Notes: generated by a model not told the origin, from the sequence alone. Counted from the first letter of the stretch, positions 1 to 8,421 are shown. The stretch: 64,000 bases of DNA from Pseudomonas sp. NFACC02 (GCF_900110765.1 NZ_FOEO01000003.1:186001-250000), one strand, 5' to 3'. A program made the numbers and translations.

Positions 1-2
1 TC

Positions 3-452
3 GGAACGATCACCACCAATTTGATGGGGCCGATCCGCCTGACCTCGGCGCTAATAGAGCACCTGAAATCTCAACCTCGTGCCGTGATCATCAATAACAC
101 CTCCGTTCTGGCTTTTGTGCCTCTGGCCGGCAATGCAGTCTATTCGGCGACCAAAGCGGCGCTGCACTCTTATTCGCTTTCTCAACGCTTCATGTTGCGT
201 GACACCTCGGTAACGGTGCAGGAAATCGCGCCGCCATGGGTGAATACCGATCTCATTCACAAGAGCGATGATTCTCGTGCGATGCCGCTTGACGCGTTTA
301 TCGAGGAGACCATGCGGGGTCTGGCGACCGAGGTGCCGGAGGTGATCGTTGAGGCCATTCGCCCGTTGCGCGATAACCCGGGTTCGCAGGAGCACGCGTT
401 GATCCATGGGTTCAACCAGTCGGTGGTGGATAACCCGATTCCGGTGGGTTAA
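3..452 (+). CDS. SDR-family oxidoreductase (DltE-like), 3' part only
   Basis: This is the C-terminal part of a short-chain dehydrogenase/reductase; the gene starts before the window. Reading frame 3 is open from the edge to the TAA at 450-452, about 149 residues. The NNTSVLAFVP strand is followed by YSATKAA, the YxxxK catalytic motif of the family (Tyr and Lys directly visible), and then the substrate-loop region beginning IAPPWVNTD. The NLMGPIRLT helix and the late WVNTDL segment resemble DltE-type SDR proteins. The NAD(P)-binding GxxxGxG N-terminus is outside the window, so cofactor preference cannot be judged. The substrate is unknown. The next gene begins 88 bases downstream on the same strand. 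Confidence 0.85.
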   Translation, partial: GTITTNLMGPIRLTSALIEHLKSQPRAVIINNTSVLAFVPLAGNAVYSATKAALHSYSLSQRFMLRDTSVTVQEIAPPWVNTDLIHKSDDSRAMPLDAFIEETMRGLATEVPEVIVEAIRPLRDNPGSQEHALIHGFNQSVVDNPIPVG

Positions 453-540
453 CCGCAACCCGTCATGAAGCTTGCGAGTAGGCGGCGCTGAACGCGTCCG
501 GTTTGCCGGCGCGTTACCGCTGCCAGTCCAAGGAGGCAGA

Positions 541-1176
541 ATGCACACGTCTTCGATGCCCCCTCCAACGGGCACGCCCATCGTCCTTGTGGTGGATGAC
601 GACCAAGTGGTGAGTGGCGCGGTCGAGAGTCTGCTCAAATCGGTGGGTTACCACGTAAGGGCGTTTTCCGGCCCGAACGAAATGCTCGCGGACCCTTTGG
701 CCGGTGTGGCGGGCTGCCTCGTACTGGACGTCAGGCTGCAGGGTTACAGCGGATTTGATCTGCAGCAACGACTTCTGGAGTCCGGCAATCGTCTGCCCAT
801 CGTGTTCATGACGGGGCATGGGGATATCCCCATGTCAGTGCGTGCGATGAAAGCAGGAGCCGCGAACTTTCTGACCAAGCCGTTCCGGTCCCAGGACTTG
901 ATTGATGCCGTGACCGAAGCGGTGGCTGACCATCAGGCGTATCTCGAAAAACAGCGCGCGCTGGATGCTCTGCGCAAGCGATTCGAATGCTTGACCCCAA
1001 GGGAGCGGCAAGTCATGGCCGGTGTGGTCAGGGGCTTGATGAACAAGCAGATCGCGGGCGACCTGGCGGTCAGCGAGATCACGGTAAAGCTTCACCGCGC
1101 CAACATGATGCGAAAGATGCACGCCAATACGATCGCGGATGTCGTCAGGGCTGGTCATCTGCTGCAAATTTCCTGA
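541..1176 (+). CDS. Two-component response regulator, FixJ/NarL-type
   Basis: This is a 211-residue response regulator with an N-terminal receiver and a C-terminal LuxR-type helix-turn-helix. The receiver shows the acidic pair VDDD near residue 19, the phospho-acceptor Asp63 in VLDVRLQG, Thr91 in FMTGHGD and Lys113 in TKPF. The output domain starts LTPRERQVM (about residue 150), followed by NKQIA and ITVKLHRANMMRKM, the recognition helix region. ATG 541 was chosen because AAGGAGG lies a few bases upstream; an in-frame upstream start has no such site. FixJ-type regulators are activated by PAS-containing kinases. No kinase is adjacent, so its partner is unknown; the hybrid kinase at 32447-34573 is distant. 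Confidence 0.9.
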   Translation: MHTSSMPPPTGTPIVLVVDDDQVVSGAVESLLKSVGYHVRAFSGPNEMLADPLAGVAGCLVLDVRLQGYSGFDLQQRLLESGNRLPIVFMTGHGDIPMSVRAMKAGAANFLTKPFRSQDLIDAVTEAVADHQAYLEKQRALDALRKRFECLTPRERQVMAGVVRGLMNKQIAGDLAVSEITVKLHRANMMRKMHANTIADVVRAGHLLQIS

Positions 1177-1259
1177 CGGATCGGTGCGCGGCTGTTGGCG
1201 GTTATGCACCCGCTTACGCACCCTCCATTTCATCCGATGCAGAGGTCATTCGAGTGGTC

Positions 1260-1787
1260 ATGTTACCGGGAATCACCCTCACGCGATGCGAGCATTCCAC
1301 GGGCTCTTGCACAGAGTCCGATGCGGGTGACGGGCCGTCTCTACGGCGCACACGGGAGCGTCTGGCGCCCTGGCGAGTCAAGCGAGCCAAGGCATTAATG
1401 ATCGATCTCATGGCTCAAGGTTGTTCGATTGAACAGGTGGCGAGTGAATGTGCAATCTCCAGAAGCCATTTCTCTCGGGCGTTCAAGAACGCCACTGGGC
1501 TGGCTCCGCACGACTGGCTTCGGCAAGCAAAAATCCTGCGGGCCGAGGCGCTGCTGAAATCAGGGCGGATTCCTATCAGCCGGGTGGCCCAAGAGTGCGG
1601 GTTTTCCGACCAGTCTTACTTCACGCGTGTATTCAGACAGATCAAAGGCATGAGCCCCAGGCGCTGGCAATCAGAGAATGGCGCGCTCGCCTGCGCGCAG
1701 GCCAGCGGCGAAACGGTTGACGTGGTTTTGCGTGCCGTTCACTCCCCGGACAGGCCACAGGGCTGCTCGACACCGCGTTTCCATTAA
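1260..1787 (+). CDS. Short AraC-family transcriptional regulator
   Basis: This is a 175-residue protein whose C-terminal two thirds form the double helix-turn-helix of the AraC/XylS family. The first HTH is IEQVASECAISRSHFSRAF (about residues 70-88). The second contains ISRVAQECGFSDQSYFTRVF, followed by the family signature KGMSPRRW. The first 55 residues are too short for an ordinary sugar-binding or cupin sensor domain, so this is a compact, DNA-binding-only member. The open frame extends further upstream, but the ATG at 1260 is the first start lying outside the preceding regulator gene. It sits between two response regulator genes on the same strand, which suggests a regulatory cluster. 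Its targets are unknown. Confidence 0.75.
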   Translation: MLPGITLTRCEHSTGSCTESDAGDGPSLRRTRERLAPWRVKRAKALMIDLMAQGCSIEQVASECAISRSHFSRAFKNATGLAPHDWLRQAKILRAEALLKSGRIPISRVAQECGFSDQSYFTRVFRQIKGMSPRRWQSENGALACAQASGETVDVVLRAVHSPDRPQGCSTPRFH

Positions 1788-1933
1788 TCCCCCCTCGGGC
1801 CTGCCCGTCATCGCCAGTGCAGGCTGCCCGGTCATACATGGCGTATTTTTCAGCGGAAATGACAGTCGCCGTAGTGGACGTCAAGTACGGGCGAACGCTG
1901 CATTAAACCGTCTCGTGGGGCCAGGAAAATAAC

Positions 1934-2305
1934 ATGAACGATGCTCCCTGCATCTCTATTGTCGATGACGATAAACCGTGTCGAACGGCCCTTGGCAGTC
2001 TGGTGCGTTCTTTTGGCTATAGGCCCTGCCTGTTTGCCTGTGCCGAAGACTTTCTCGCCTCGCCAGACATCGACAACACCCTTTGCCTGATATCGGATGT
2101 GCAGATGCCCGGAATGGATGGGCTGGATCTGCAGCGAAAACTGGCTGAAGCCGGGCGTCATATTCCGATTATCTTCATCACGGCCTACCCAAAAGAAACG
2201 GTTCGCACGCGGGCCGTGACGGCCGGTGCTGCTGGTTTCCTGGCTAAACCCTATAACGCCCAGGCGATTATTGACTGCATTGAGCACATCGTTTCGAAAG
2301 GGTGA
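1934..2305 (+). CDS. Stand-alone receiver-domain protein (CheY-like)
   Basis: This 123-residue protein is a single receiver domain with no output domain. It shows the acidic cluster VDDDK (residues 10-14), phospho-acceptor Asp55 in ISDVQMPG, Thr83 in FITAYP and Lys105 in AKPYNA. It resembles the FixJ-type receiver of the gene at 541 more than chemotaxis CheY (the LQRKLAEAGRHIPIIFIT stretch parallels LQQRLLESGNRLPIVFMT there), so the two may be paralogues that share a kinase or form a phosphorelay. No kinase lies next to it. It is followed by about 190 bases that hold only the terminator of the convergent aminotransferase gene. Confidence 0.85.
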   Translation: MNDAPCISIVDDDKPCRTALGSLVRSFGYRPCLFACAEDFLASPDIDNTLCLISDVQMPGMDGLDLQRKLAEAGRHIPIIFITAYPKETVRTRAVTAGAAGFLAKPYNAQAIIDCIEHIVSKG

Positions 2306-2446
2306 TGTTGCTGCGTTGCGGTTGTCGACACAGCAGGTTGGGCCGTTCTTTTAAGCACCGTTCAAGCACCGTTTATTTCGCGCTCGGGTGAGCCTGTCAG
2401 CCGGAGGGTTTCTGCTGCACCAGTCCCGTGTCCTGCGCGATGCTCA

Positions 2447-2480
2447 TAAAAAAGCCCTGGGACCCAAGGCCCCAGGGCTT
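2447..2480 (-). terminator. Rho-independent terminator of the aminotransferase/dehydrogenase operon
   Basis: A 10-bp perfect stem (AAGCCCTGGG at 2452-2461 with CCCAGGGCTT at 2471-2480) encloses a 9-base loop. Read on the minus strand it is followed by a run of T residues (A-run at 2448-2453 on the plus strand). It lies 18 bases after the stop codon of the aminotransferase gene, so it ends that transcript. Confidence 0.9.
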
Positions 2481-2497
2481 GAAGACACGTTCCGGTT

Positions 2498-3889
2498 TTA
2501 AACCTTCAATTCGTCGATCACGCTTAGCACGGCCTTATGCGCCAGACCGACGATCTCATCGATTTCGCTCTGAGTGGTCACCAGTGGCGGCGCAAAACCC
2601 AGAATGTCGCCGTGAGGCATGGCGCGGGCGATCAGGTTCAGATCGCGAGCGGCCTTGGAGACACGGGCGCCGACCTTCAGGGCCGGATCGAAGCGGGTTT
2701 TGGTCGCTGGATCGGCGACGAATTCGATCGCCGCCATCAGGCCGACACCCCGGACCTCACCGACGATGGGCAGGCCGGCAAACGTCTCTTTCAGGCTCTG
2801 CTGGAAGTAGCTGCCAACCCGCTGCGCATTGCCCGGAATGTCTTCGCGCTCGACGATGTCCAGCACGGCATTCGCCGCCGCAACGCCTATCGGGTGGCCC
2901 GAATAGGTATAGCCATGGGAGAACGCGCCGACACGATCCGCGCCGTCTTCCAGCACCTTGTACACCTTTTCTCCAACGATGGCGGCGGACAGCGGCACGT
3001 ACGCCGAGGTCAGCCCTTTAGCGACGGTAATGAGGTCCGGCTCGATGCCGTACTTGTCACAGCCGAACAGGGCGCCGGTGCGACCAAAGCCGGTGATGAC
3101 TTCGTCCGCGATCAGCAGGATGTCGTACTTTTTCAGGATCGGTTGAATCGCTGCCCAGTACCCGGCTGGCGGTGGCGTGATACCCCCTGTGCCAAGAACA
3201 GGCTCAGCGATGAATGCGCCGATGGTGTCCGGGTCTTCGCGCAGGATCAGGGCTTCGAGTTCTTCGGCCCGACGGGCAGAGAACTGCTCTTCGCTTTCGC
3301 CCGGTTCCGCGCCCCAGTAATGGTGCGGCACGCCCGTCTGGAGAATGCCCGAAACCGGCAGGTCCATGTGGTCGTGATAGAAGCTCATACCGGTCATGGA
3401 GCCGGCGATCACCGAGCAACCGTGGTATCCGCGCTCGCGGCTGATGATTTTCTTCTTCTTTGGCAGGCCACGCAGGTTGTTGTAATACCAGACCAGCTTG
3501 GCCTGGGTTTCGTTGGCGTCCGAACCCGACATGCCATAGAACACCTTGCTCATCTTGCCCGGCGCCATGCGCACCAGACGATCTGACAACCGTGCGAGGT
3601 CTTCCGTGGTGTGCGCGGCGTAGGAGTGGTAGTACGCCAGTTTGTGCGCCTGGCGGGAAATCGCATCGGCGACTTCGGTGCGGCCGTAGCCGACGTTCAT
3701 GCAGTACAGCCCGGCAAAGCCGTCGATGTACTCCCGGCCGGTGGCATCCGTGATGCGGATGCCTTTGCCGGTTTCGATGATGGTCGGGTCCCCGGCCTTG
3801 CCGCTGGCGAAATCCTTGAGCTGGGTGAACGGATGCAGTACGGACGCACGGTCGAGTGCGCTGATGTGGTCCTGAGTGTGTTTATCCAT
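2498..3889 (-). CDS. Class III (omega) aminotransferase, PLP-dependent
   Basis: This 463-residue enzyme belongs to the class III aminotransferases, which move an amino group from a terminal amine or omega-amino acid to pyruvate or 2-oxoglutarate. Visible features are GSDANETQ (phosphate-cup region), YHGCS near residue 155, the ADEV motif at about 261-264 that contacts the pyridine nitrogen, and Lys291 in TVAKGLTSAYVP, the PLP-binding lysine. The sequence resembles putrescine/diamine:pyruvate transaminases of Pseudomonas (SpuC-like), but substrate choice cannot be read from sequence. The gene begins 20 bases after the stop of an aldehyde dehydrogenase gene. The pair would oxidise an amine to an acid via the aldehyde. 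An Lrp/AsnC regulator lies upstream of the pair. Confidence 0.88.
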   Translation of the reverse strand: MDKHTQDHISALDRASVLHPFTQLKDFASGKAGDPTIIETGKGIRITDATGREYIDGFAGLYCMNVGYGRTEVADAISRQAHKLAYYHSYAAHTTEDLARLSDRLVRMAPGKMSKVFYGMSGSDANETQAKLVWYYNNLRGLPKKKKIISRERGYHGCSVIAGSMTGMSFYHDHMDLPVSGILQTGVPHHYWGAEPGESEEQFSARRAEELEALILREDPDTIGAFIAEPVLGTGGITPPPAGYWAAIQPILKKYDILLIADEVITGFGRTGALFGCDKYGIEPDLITVAKGLTSAYVPLSAAIVGEKVYKVLEDGADRVGAFSHGYTYSGHPIGVAAANAVLDIVEREDIPGNAQRVGSYFQQSLKETFAGLPIVGEVRGVGLMAAIEFVADPATKTRFDPALKVGARVSKAARDLNLIARAMPHGDILGFAPPLVTTQSEIDEIVGLAHKAVLSVIDELKV

Positions 3890-3909
3890 GATGAATGCTC
3901 CAGGCGGGG

Positions 3910-5382
3910 TTAGAGGCTGCCAACGCAGACGTATTTGAGTTCCATGTATTCCGCCAGGCCGTGGCGTGAACCTTCCCGTCCCAGGCCTGATTGTTTCCAG
4001 CCGCCAAACGGTATCGGCGGCCCTGTGAAGCGGGCGGTATTGACTGCGACCATGCCGAATTCCAGTCGGTCCGAAACGCGGGCTGCGCGGCGGGCGTCGT
4101 TGGTGTACACGTAGGCGGCCAGACCGTATTCGCTGTTGTTGGCGCGGCGCAGGACTTCCTCTTCGCTGTCGAAGGGCAGAAGGGCGGCGACCGGGCCGAA
4201 GGTTTCCTCGACCGCAATGTCCATGTCGTCTGTCACGTCCGCCAGAACGGTCGGGGTAACGAATGAACGGCCAAGGGCGCTATTCAAGCCGCCAGCGGTC
4301 AACCGTGCGCCAAGCGCCAGGGCGTTGCCAATCTGGTCACGGCATTTGTTGGCCACCGAGACGCGCGTCATTGGCCCGATGTCCACGCGATCTTCCAGGC
4401 CGTGTCCAACCTTCAGTTGGCGGGTCGCCGCGCTGAAGGCCGCCACGAAGGGCTCATACAGCGCACGTTGGATATAGATGCGATTGGCCGCCAGGCAATC
4501 CTGCCCGGAGGTGGCGAATTTCGCCCCCATGCAACCAACAATGGCTTCGTCCAGCGAAGCGTCGTCGAACACGATGAAGGGCGCATGCCCGCCCAATTCA
4601 AGCGAAACCTTTTTAAGCGTCTGTGCCGATTGTTGCAGCAGCAGTCGACCGATACCTGTGGACCCGGTGAAGCTGAATGCCCGCACTTCCGGGCGTTCCA
4701 TCAGCCGTGCACTGAGCGTCGGCGCATCCCCGGTCACCACCTGGAAAACCCCTGGCGGCAGGCCCGCGTCCTCGGCCAGTCTGGCCAATGCCAGCGCTGA
4801 AAGAGGCGTTTCCGGTGCAGGCTTGATGATCATGCTGCACCCGGCGGCGAGGGCAGCGGCGGCCTTGCGGGTGATCATGGCGTGCGGGAAATTCCAGGGC
4901 GTGATCGCCGCGGTGACGCCGATCGGCTGCATCCGGGTACTGAGCTGGCTGCCCGGCAAATGACTGGGGATCGACTCGCCGTAGCTGCGCTCGCCCTCGG
5001 CGGCGAACCAGTCCAGAAAGCCTGCCCCGTATTCGATTTCCCCCAACGACTCGGCGAGCGGCTTGCCTTGCTCGACGGTCATCAGGATGGCCAGGTCATG
5101 GGCATGTTCCCGGCACAGGGCTGCCCAGCGTCGCAGCAGCGCACCTCGCTGCGCAGGGCGCAATTCCCGCCAGGTCAGGAACGCTTCGCTGGCGGCATCG
5201 ATGGCGGTGTCCAGCCACTGGACAGTGCAATGGGCCACGTGAGCGATCACAGCGCCGGTGGCCGGGTCGGTCACCGGCAGACGTGACTCGCCCTCGACCC
5301 ACGCTCCATTGATGTAGGCCCGTGTCTCCAACAGATCCGGGTGGCGCAGTTGCTCAAGGGCGAGGGGGGCAAGGTGGTTCAT
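3910..5382 (-). CDS. NAD(P)-dependent aldehyde (succinate-semialdehyde type) dehydrogenase
   Basis: This is a 490-residue aldehyde dehydrogenase. Motifs seen are TPWNFP and KPAPETPLSALAL (cofactor region), FTGSTGIGR (Rossmann loop), the catalytic glutamate in LELGGHAPF and the catalytic cysteine in SGQDCLAANR. It is of the succinate-semialdehyde/glutarate-semialdehyde group and probably oxidises the aldehyde made by the aminotransferase encoded 20 bases downstream. The frame also has an ATG at 5421. I prefer 5382 because a TAAAAT -10-like element (5420-5425, minus strand) would give a short leader to it, because the protein then has the usual GabD length, and because the three putative regulator dyads (5439-5512) then lie properly upstream. 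Confidence 0.88.
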   Translation of the reverse strand: MNHLAPLALEQLRHPDLLETRAYINGAWVEGESRLPVTDPATGAVIAHVAHCTVQWLDTAIDAASEAFLTWRELRPAQRGALLRRWAALCREHAHDLAILMTVEQGKPLAESLGEIEYGAGFLDWFAAEGERSYGESIPSHLPGSQLSTRMQPIGVTAAITPWNFPHAMITRKAAAALAAGCSMIIKPAPETPLSALALARLAEDAGLPPGVFQVVTGDAPTLSARLMERPEVRAFSFTGSTGIGRLLLQQSAQTLKKVSLELGGHAPFIVFDDASLDEAIVGCMGAKFATSGQDCLAANRIYIQRALYEPFVAAFSAATRQLKVGHGLEDRVDIGPMTRVSVANKCRDQIGNALALGARLTAGGLNSALGRSFVTPTVLADVTDDMDIAVEETFGPVAALLPFDSEEEVLRRANNSEYGLAAYVYTNDARRAARVSDRLEFGMVAVNTARFTGPPIPFGGWKQSGLGREGSRHGLAEYMELKYVCVGSL

Positions 5383-5438
5383 GGGCGGAGTCTCATCGTC
5401 GATGACGGGTTGATGACTCATTTTACGGAACGGCCAGG

Positions 5439-5512
5439 ACGCAAGGCTGCGTAACGATGCTCACTGGCGCAGCATTGCTGCGAATATCCGAAATCAACGC
5501 AGTTTTACTGCG
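5439..5512 (-). promoter_or_regulatory. Three evenly spaced dyads, putative Lrp/AsnC regulator sites
   Basis: Between the Lrp-type gene and the aldehyde dehydrogenase gene are two copies of CGCAG-N5-CTGCG (5468-5482 and 5498-5512). A weaker dyad of the same type, ACGCA-N4-TGCGT, lies at 5439-5452. Their centres lie at about 5445.5, 5475 and 5505, so they are 30 bp apart and on one face of the helix. The 15-bp dyad size and phased spacing match known Lrp/AsnC operators. Binding by the neighbouring regulator is an inference. Confidence 0.6.
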
Positions 5513-5560
5513 TATTCGCCACTGAAACCGCTTTCAACGGTGTGATTTGATCGGCAAGAC

Positions 5561-6046
5561 TTATTTGATTTCGACGGCGCCCGGGATCGGGATGCTGAAA
5601 CCCGCCTTTACCCGGTCCATGACCACCATGGTCTTGAAACCTTTGATGTTCGGGTTGTTGTAGAAGAACTGCCGCGTGAATTGCTCGTACTCTTCCATGT
5701 TGCGCGTGGTCACCACCAACACGAAGTCAGCATCACCGGTGACGTAATAGCCGCTCATGATTTCCGGGGTCGAACGGATCGAGTGTTTGAACGTGTCGAT
5801 GATGTCGGCCCGCTCGCGCTCCAGCGACACCATCACCAGCATCATCACATCACGCCCGACGGCCTTGGGCGACACCACGGCAATGTCGGCCTCGATGATC
5901 CCTGAGCTGCGAAGCCGCTTGAGACGGCGCTGAATCCCGGTGCTCGACAGGCCGACCAGCTCGCCGAGCTCCTCGCTGGACACACGGTTGTTGCGTTGCA
6001 ATTCGGCCAGCAGCCTTGCGTCGATTCTGTCCAGTTCCACGGTCAC
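5561..6046 (-). CDS. Lrp/AsnC-family transcriptional regulator
   Basis: This 161-residue protein has the Lrp/AsnC plan: an N-terminal winged helix-turn-helix (LDRIDARLLAELQRNNRVSS, then LVGLSSTGIQRRLKRL) and a C-terminal alpha/beta ligand-binding domain that also forms the octamer. The stretch SGYYVTGDADFVLVV at about residues 98-112 is the typical effector-domain core. It is encoded upstream of, and on the same strand as, the aldehyde dehydrogenase and aminotransferase genes, and the gap between contains three phased dyads. A local activator responding to an amino acid or amine substrate of that pathway is the simplest reading. Confidence 0.92.
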   Translation of the reverse strand: MTVELDRIDARLLAELQRNNRVSSEELGELVGLSSTGIQRRLKRLRSSGIIEADIAVVSPKAVGRDVMMLVMVSLERERADIIDTFKHSIRSTPEIMSGYYVTGDADFVLVVTTRNMEEYEQFTRQFFYNNPNIKGFKTMVVMDRVKAGFSIPIPGAVEIK

Positions 6047-6192
6047 GGTCCTCTGAGGCGGCTTGGGTTCGCCGTAGGGTAGCCGATGGTCCTGAACGAG
6101 CAGAAGGGCATTGTGAATGACATCTGGTTATGCAAGACGATGGGCACGATGGGTCCAGGACTGGATTCGCGGTTAGCGCAGGATCACGGCCT

Positions 6193-6633
6193 TTATCGGT
6201 TGTGACGCAGTATCGAGAAGTTCAGGGCGGCGGCCACGCATAACCACACCAGGTAGGGGAACAGGATCAGTCCGGTAATGACGTCCAGTTGCATTGCCAT
6301 GACAACCATTGCCGCGACCACGACCCAAAGCACGGCCAGTATCACCATGGCGGCGAAGATTCGGTTTGCGCCGAAAAATACCGGTGTCCACAAGGTGTTG
6401 AGCGCAATCTGAGCGGCCCAAAGGGCAAGCACGGTTTCACTGCCGGGAAGCTGAGTCAGCCGGTAACCCGCCCAGGCGAGCAACAGATAGATCGTCGTCC
6501 ACGCAACGGGAAACAGCCAGTCGGGCGGCGTAAAGGCAGGTTTCTGAAGCGATGCATACCATGCGCCCGGTTTGAAGATGATGCCGGTGGTGGCAGCGGC
6601 GCAGCAGGCTATCAGGAAGATATAAAAGGTCAT
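6193..6633 (-). CDS. TspO/MBR-family membrane protein
   Basis: This 146-residue integral membrane protein of the TspO/benzodiazepine-receptor family has five predicted hydrophobic segments. The family signature is visible: KPAFTPPDWLFPVAWTTIY after the first helix, and the conserved W, P and N residues in AQIALNTLWTPVFFG. TspO proteins bind porphyrins and related tetrapyrroles and are linked to stress and heme homeostasis. The ATG at 6633 was chosen because AAGGA lies 6-7 bases upstream and the signature then follows at the normal distance; the frame extends to 6870 without family similarity. It is followed by no obvious operon partner. Confidence 0.88.
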   Translation of the reverse strand: MTFYIFLIACCAAATTGIIFKPGAWYASLQKPAFTPPDWLFPVAWTTIYLLLAWAGYRLTQLPGSETVLALWAAQIALNTLWTPVFFGANRIFAAMVILAVLWVVVAAMVVMAMQLDVITGLILFPYLVWLCVAAALNFSILRHNR

Positions 6634-6724
6634 CTGTTGTCCTTGGCTGAAGCAATCTGGGGCAGAGGCCGACGGGCCATCTGAGGTTTGGACGCTAGTA
6701 GCGGCAAAAAGTCCGTCCCATCGT

Positions 6725-7048
6725 TCAAGCGTCGCGTGAATCTTGCGCGCGGTACCAGTCAGCATAGGGGGTGTTCGCGACCTTGTAGCGGTTGAAGTCC
6801 GGGGCGCCGTCCTCCCACCAGACCGGCCCACGCTCACCCAGGGCGACCTTCGCCGCCTGAACAGCGGCACGCGCGGCCTTCATCTCACTGGGATCATCCG
6901 AAGCGTTTGCGGCCTTCACCGCTCTGCGCGCGTCCATGAGCGCGTTCACCAGACGTTGCCGTTCGCTTGCCTCAATAGAGGGATTCGAGCATCGCCACAG
7001 CCGTCCCTTGACGACGAAGTATCGTCCATCCGGCGTATTGATATTCAT
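6725..7048 (-). CDS. Conserved hypothetical protein, 107 aa
   Basis: I do not recognise a named function. The protein is small and soluble, with an N-terminal MNINTPDGRYFVVKGRLWRCSNP segment that looks like a short beta-rich module. An alanine-rich central helix follows (about residues 30-75, probable helical hairpin or coiled coil). The conserved-looking C-terminus GPVWWEDGAPDFNRYKVANT is rich in aromatic residues. I recall very similar proteins in many proteobacteria, so it is probably real and not accessory. It lies 91 bases upstream of tspO on the same strand and may be co-transcribed. The start has GGAGC (GAAGGAGCGC context) just upstream on the minus strand. Confidence 0.75.
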   Translation of the reverse strand: MNINTPDGRYFVVKGRLWRCSNPSIEASERQRLVNALMDARRAVKAANASDDPSEMKAARAAVQAAKVALGERGPVWWEDGAPDFNRYKVANTPYADWYRAQDSRDA

Positions 7049-7171
7049 GCGCGCTCCTTCATGGCCTGGAACCGTTTTGACCCCATCACCGGCCGATCAG
7101 CTCATCCGGATGAATGAACTGTGGCGTCATGCTGTGGCCTCACCCTGACAGATCACTCAGGAGATGGCCTT

Positions 7172-7414
7172 ATGAACAACGATCAGTTCAATCAGTACGA
7201 CGCTGAACAGTTTCACCAGCGAGTGGCAGAGGACCTGGGCATTACGCACGAGGAGTTGCGAACCTGGATGATCAACGATGTCGAGCGGGTCACCGAGGGC
7301 GGAAAAGAGGTAGGGCATCTGGTGGTGTTTCGGGAGTCCACTCCGGCTGATGTGCTCGACCGGGTGAACAACAAACAAAGTCAGTTCACGGCAATGACCC
7401 GGCTGATCGGCTGA
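7172..7414 (+). CDS. Small hypothetical protein, 80 aa
   Basis: This is an 80-residue acidic, soluble protein without a recognised domain. ATG 7172 follows CAGGAGATGG, a good ribosome binding site; an in-frame start further upstream lacks one. The sequence (FHQRVAEDLGITHEELRTW, then a basic-acidic alternation ending in NNKQSQFTAMTRLIG) suggests a mainly helical fold followed by a short strand. Codon use is like that of the neighbouring genes, which supports expression. The next gene (DUF1543) begins 78 bases later on the same strand. No function is proposed. Confidence 0.65.
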   Translation: MNNDQFNQYDAEQFHQRVAEDLGITHEELRTWMINDVERVTEGGKEVGHLVVFRESTPADVLDRVNNKQSQFTAMTRLIG

Positions 7415-7492
7415 CAGAAAGCCATGCGGTGGCCTTGCGTCTAATGAGGCGTCACCGCACAGTGAGTCATCCGATTCCAGGGAGACGTCAGG

Positions 7493-8008
7493 GTGCTTTT
7501 TGTAGTGTTGCTGGGTGGTAAGCACCCCAAGGCGAAAATCGAAGTTCACGACATTGCGATCGTTGCAGGGGACAGCCTGGATGCCACGTATGCGCAGTTG
7601 CGTGACGGTTGGTTTGGTACCCAGTCCGGCTTGCACATCGATGCGTGGATGGCGGTGGAGGGCGTGGAGGGATGGAAGGTGGAGCTGAGCCCGCTCGCGC
7701 CTCGTCCCGGCTCACCGCGCTTGTATTTGATCAACCTGGGCGGCTATGACGCGCGCGGCTTTGGCGAGGCCCATCACTACCTGCTTGTGGTCGCTCGCAG
7801 CAAGCAAGAAGCGAAGGCCAGGGGTAAGCGGCACGGGCTGGCGCATTGGGGACAGCCTCATACGGATGCAGTCATGGACGTGGATGATTGTTTGCCGATC
7901 GACAGAGTGGAGGGCCGTTATGTTCACCTGATCGAAGGCGAGCACAATGGGGTTAATCAGCAAAACGCTTACATCGTTCTCCCCGCGATGTCCCGTTTGC
8001 CTATCTGA
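7493..8008 (+). CDS. DUF1543-type protein
   Basis: This 171-residue protein begins with GTG and is preceded by GGGAGACG at a suitable distance. The opening MLFVVLLGGKHPKAKIEVHD and the central LYLINLGGYDARGFGEAHHY match my recollection of DUF1543, small cytosolic proteins of unknown function found in gamma-proteobacteria. A repeat-like structure is visible: two related halves, each with a strand, a [LI]GG turn and a following acidic/aromatic stretch. No catalytic motif is evident. It stands alone between two small hypothetical genes. The family name is from memory and not from a search. Confidence 0.7.
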   Translation: MLFVVLLGGKHPKAKIEVHDIAIVAGDSLDATYAQLRDGWFGTQSGLHIDAWMAVEGVEGWKVELSPLAPRPGSPRLYLINLGGYDARGFGEAHHYLLVVARSKQEAKARGKRHGLAHWGQPHTDAVMDVDDCLPIDRVEGRYVHLIEGEHNGVNQQNAYIVLPAMSRLPI

Positions 8009-8196
8009 CCGGACGAAGTTCGGGACGAGACTCGAGGCCTCCACCGGTGCACGCCGTTTAATCCACGCGTTTGAAACGTGTCAAAATTTCTCGTCACTCA
8101 AACGAATGGTCAGCTTAATCTTCTGTTTTAAAAAGGGAATTTTTTCTGTGTCGGACAATCTTTGGCTTATCGAAACAGATGCCAAGGAGAAAAAAC

Positions 8197-8421
8197 ATGG
8201 CCCAGGAAAAGCATTACCGCATCGATTACCTGCTGAACGGGAATTACAAAACCTTCTATATCCGCGCGGCCCGTATGGACAACGCCGAAGCCTGGCACTG
8301 GGCAACCGTCGATGCCGGTATCGGGCAGTTGCCCAAATACAGAACCGATCCCATTAATAAACTCAGCAAGCCTCAGGCCGAGAAGCACGGGATCACCGAT
8401 GTCGAATGGCGCAGCGCGTGA
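8197..8421 (+). CDS. Small Pseudomonas-type protein (probably DUF6555), 74 aa
   Basis: This 74-residue protein starts at ATG 8197 behind AAGGAG. It has a compact pattern YRIDYLLNGNYKTFYIRAAR, then MDNAEAWHWATVDAGIG and a C-terminal AEKHGITDVEWRS. I associate this with a small Pseudomonas family (DUF6555 in my recollection) of unknown function. The upstream 150 bases are AT-rich compared with the surroundings. The N-terminal pattern resembles that of the unrelated-looking 75-residue protein encoded at 29707-29934. No partner gene is evident. Confidence 0.7.
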   Translation: MAQEKHYRIDYLLNGNYKTFYIRAARMDNAEAWHWATVDAGIGQLPKYRTDPINKLSKPQAEKHGITDVEWRSA

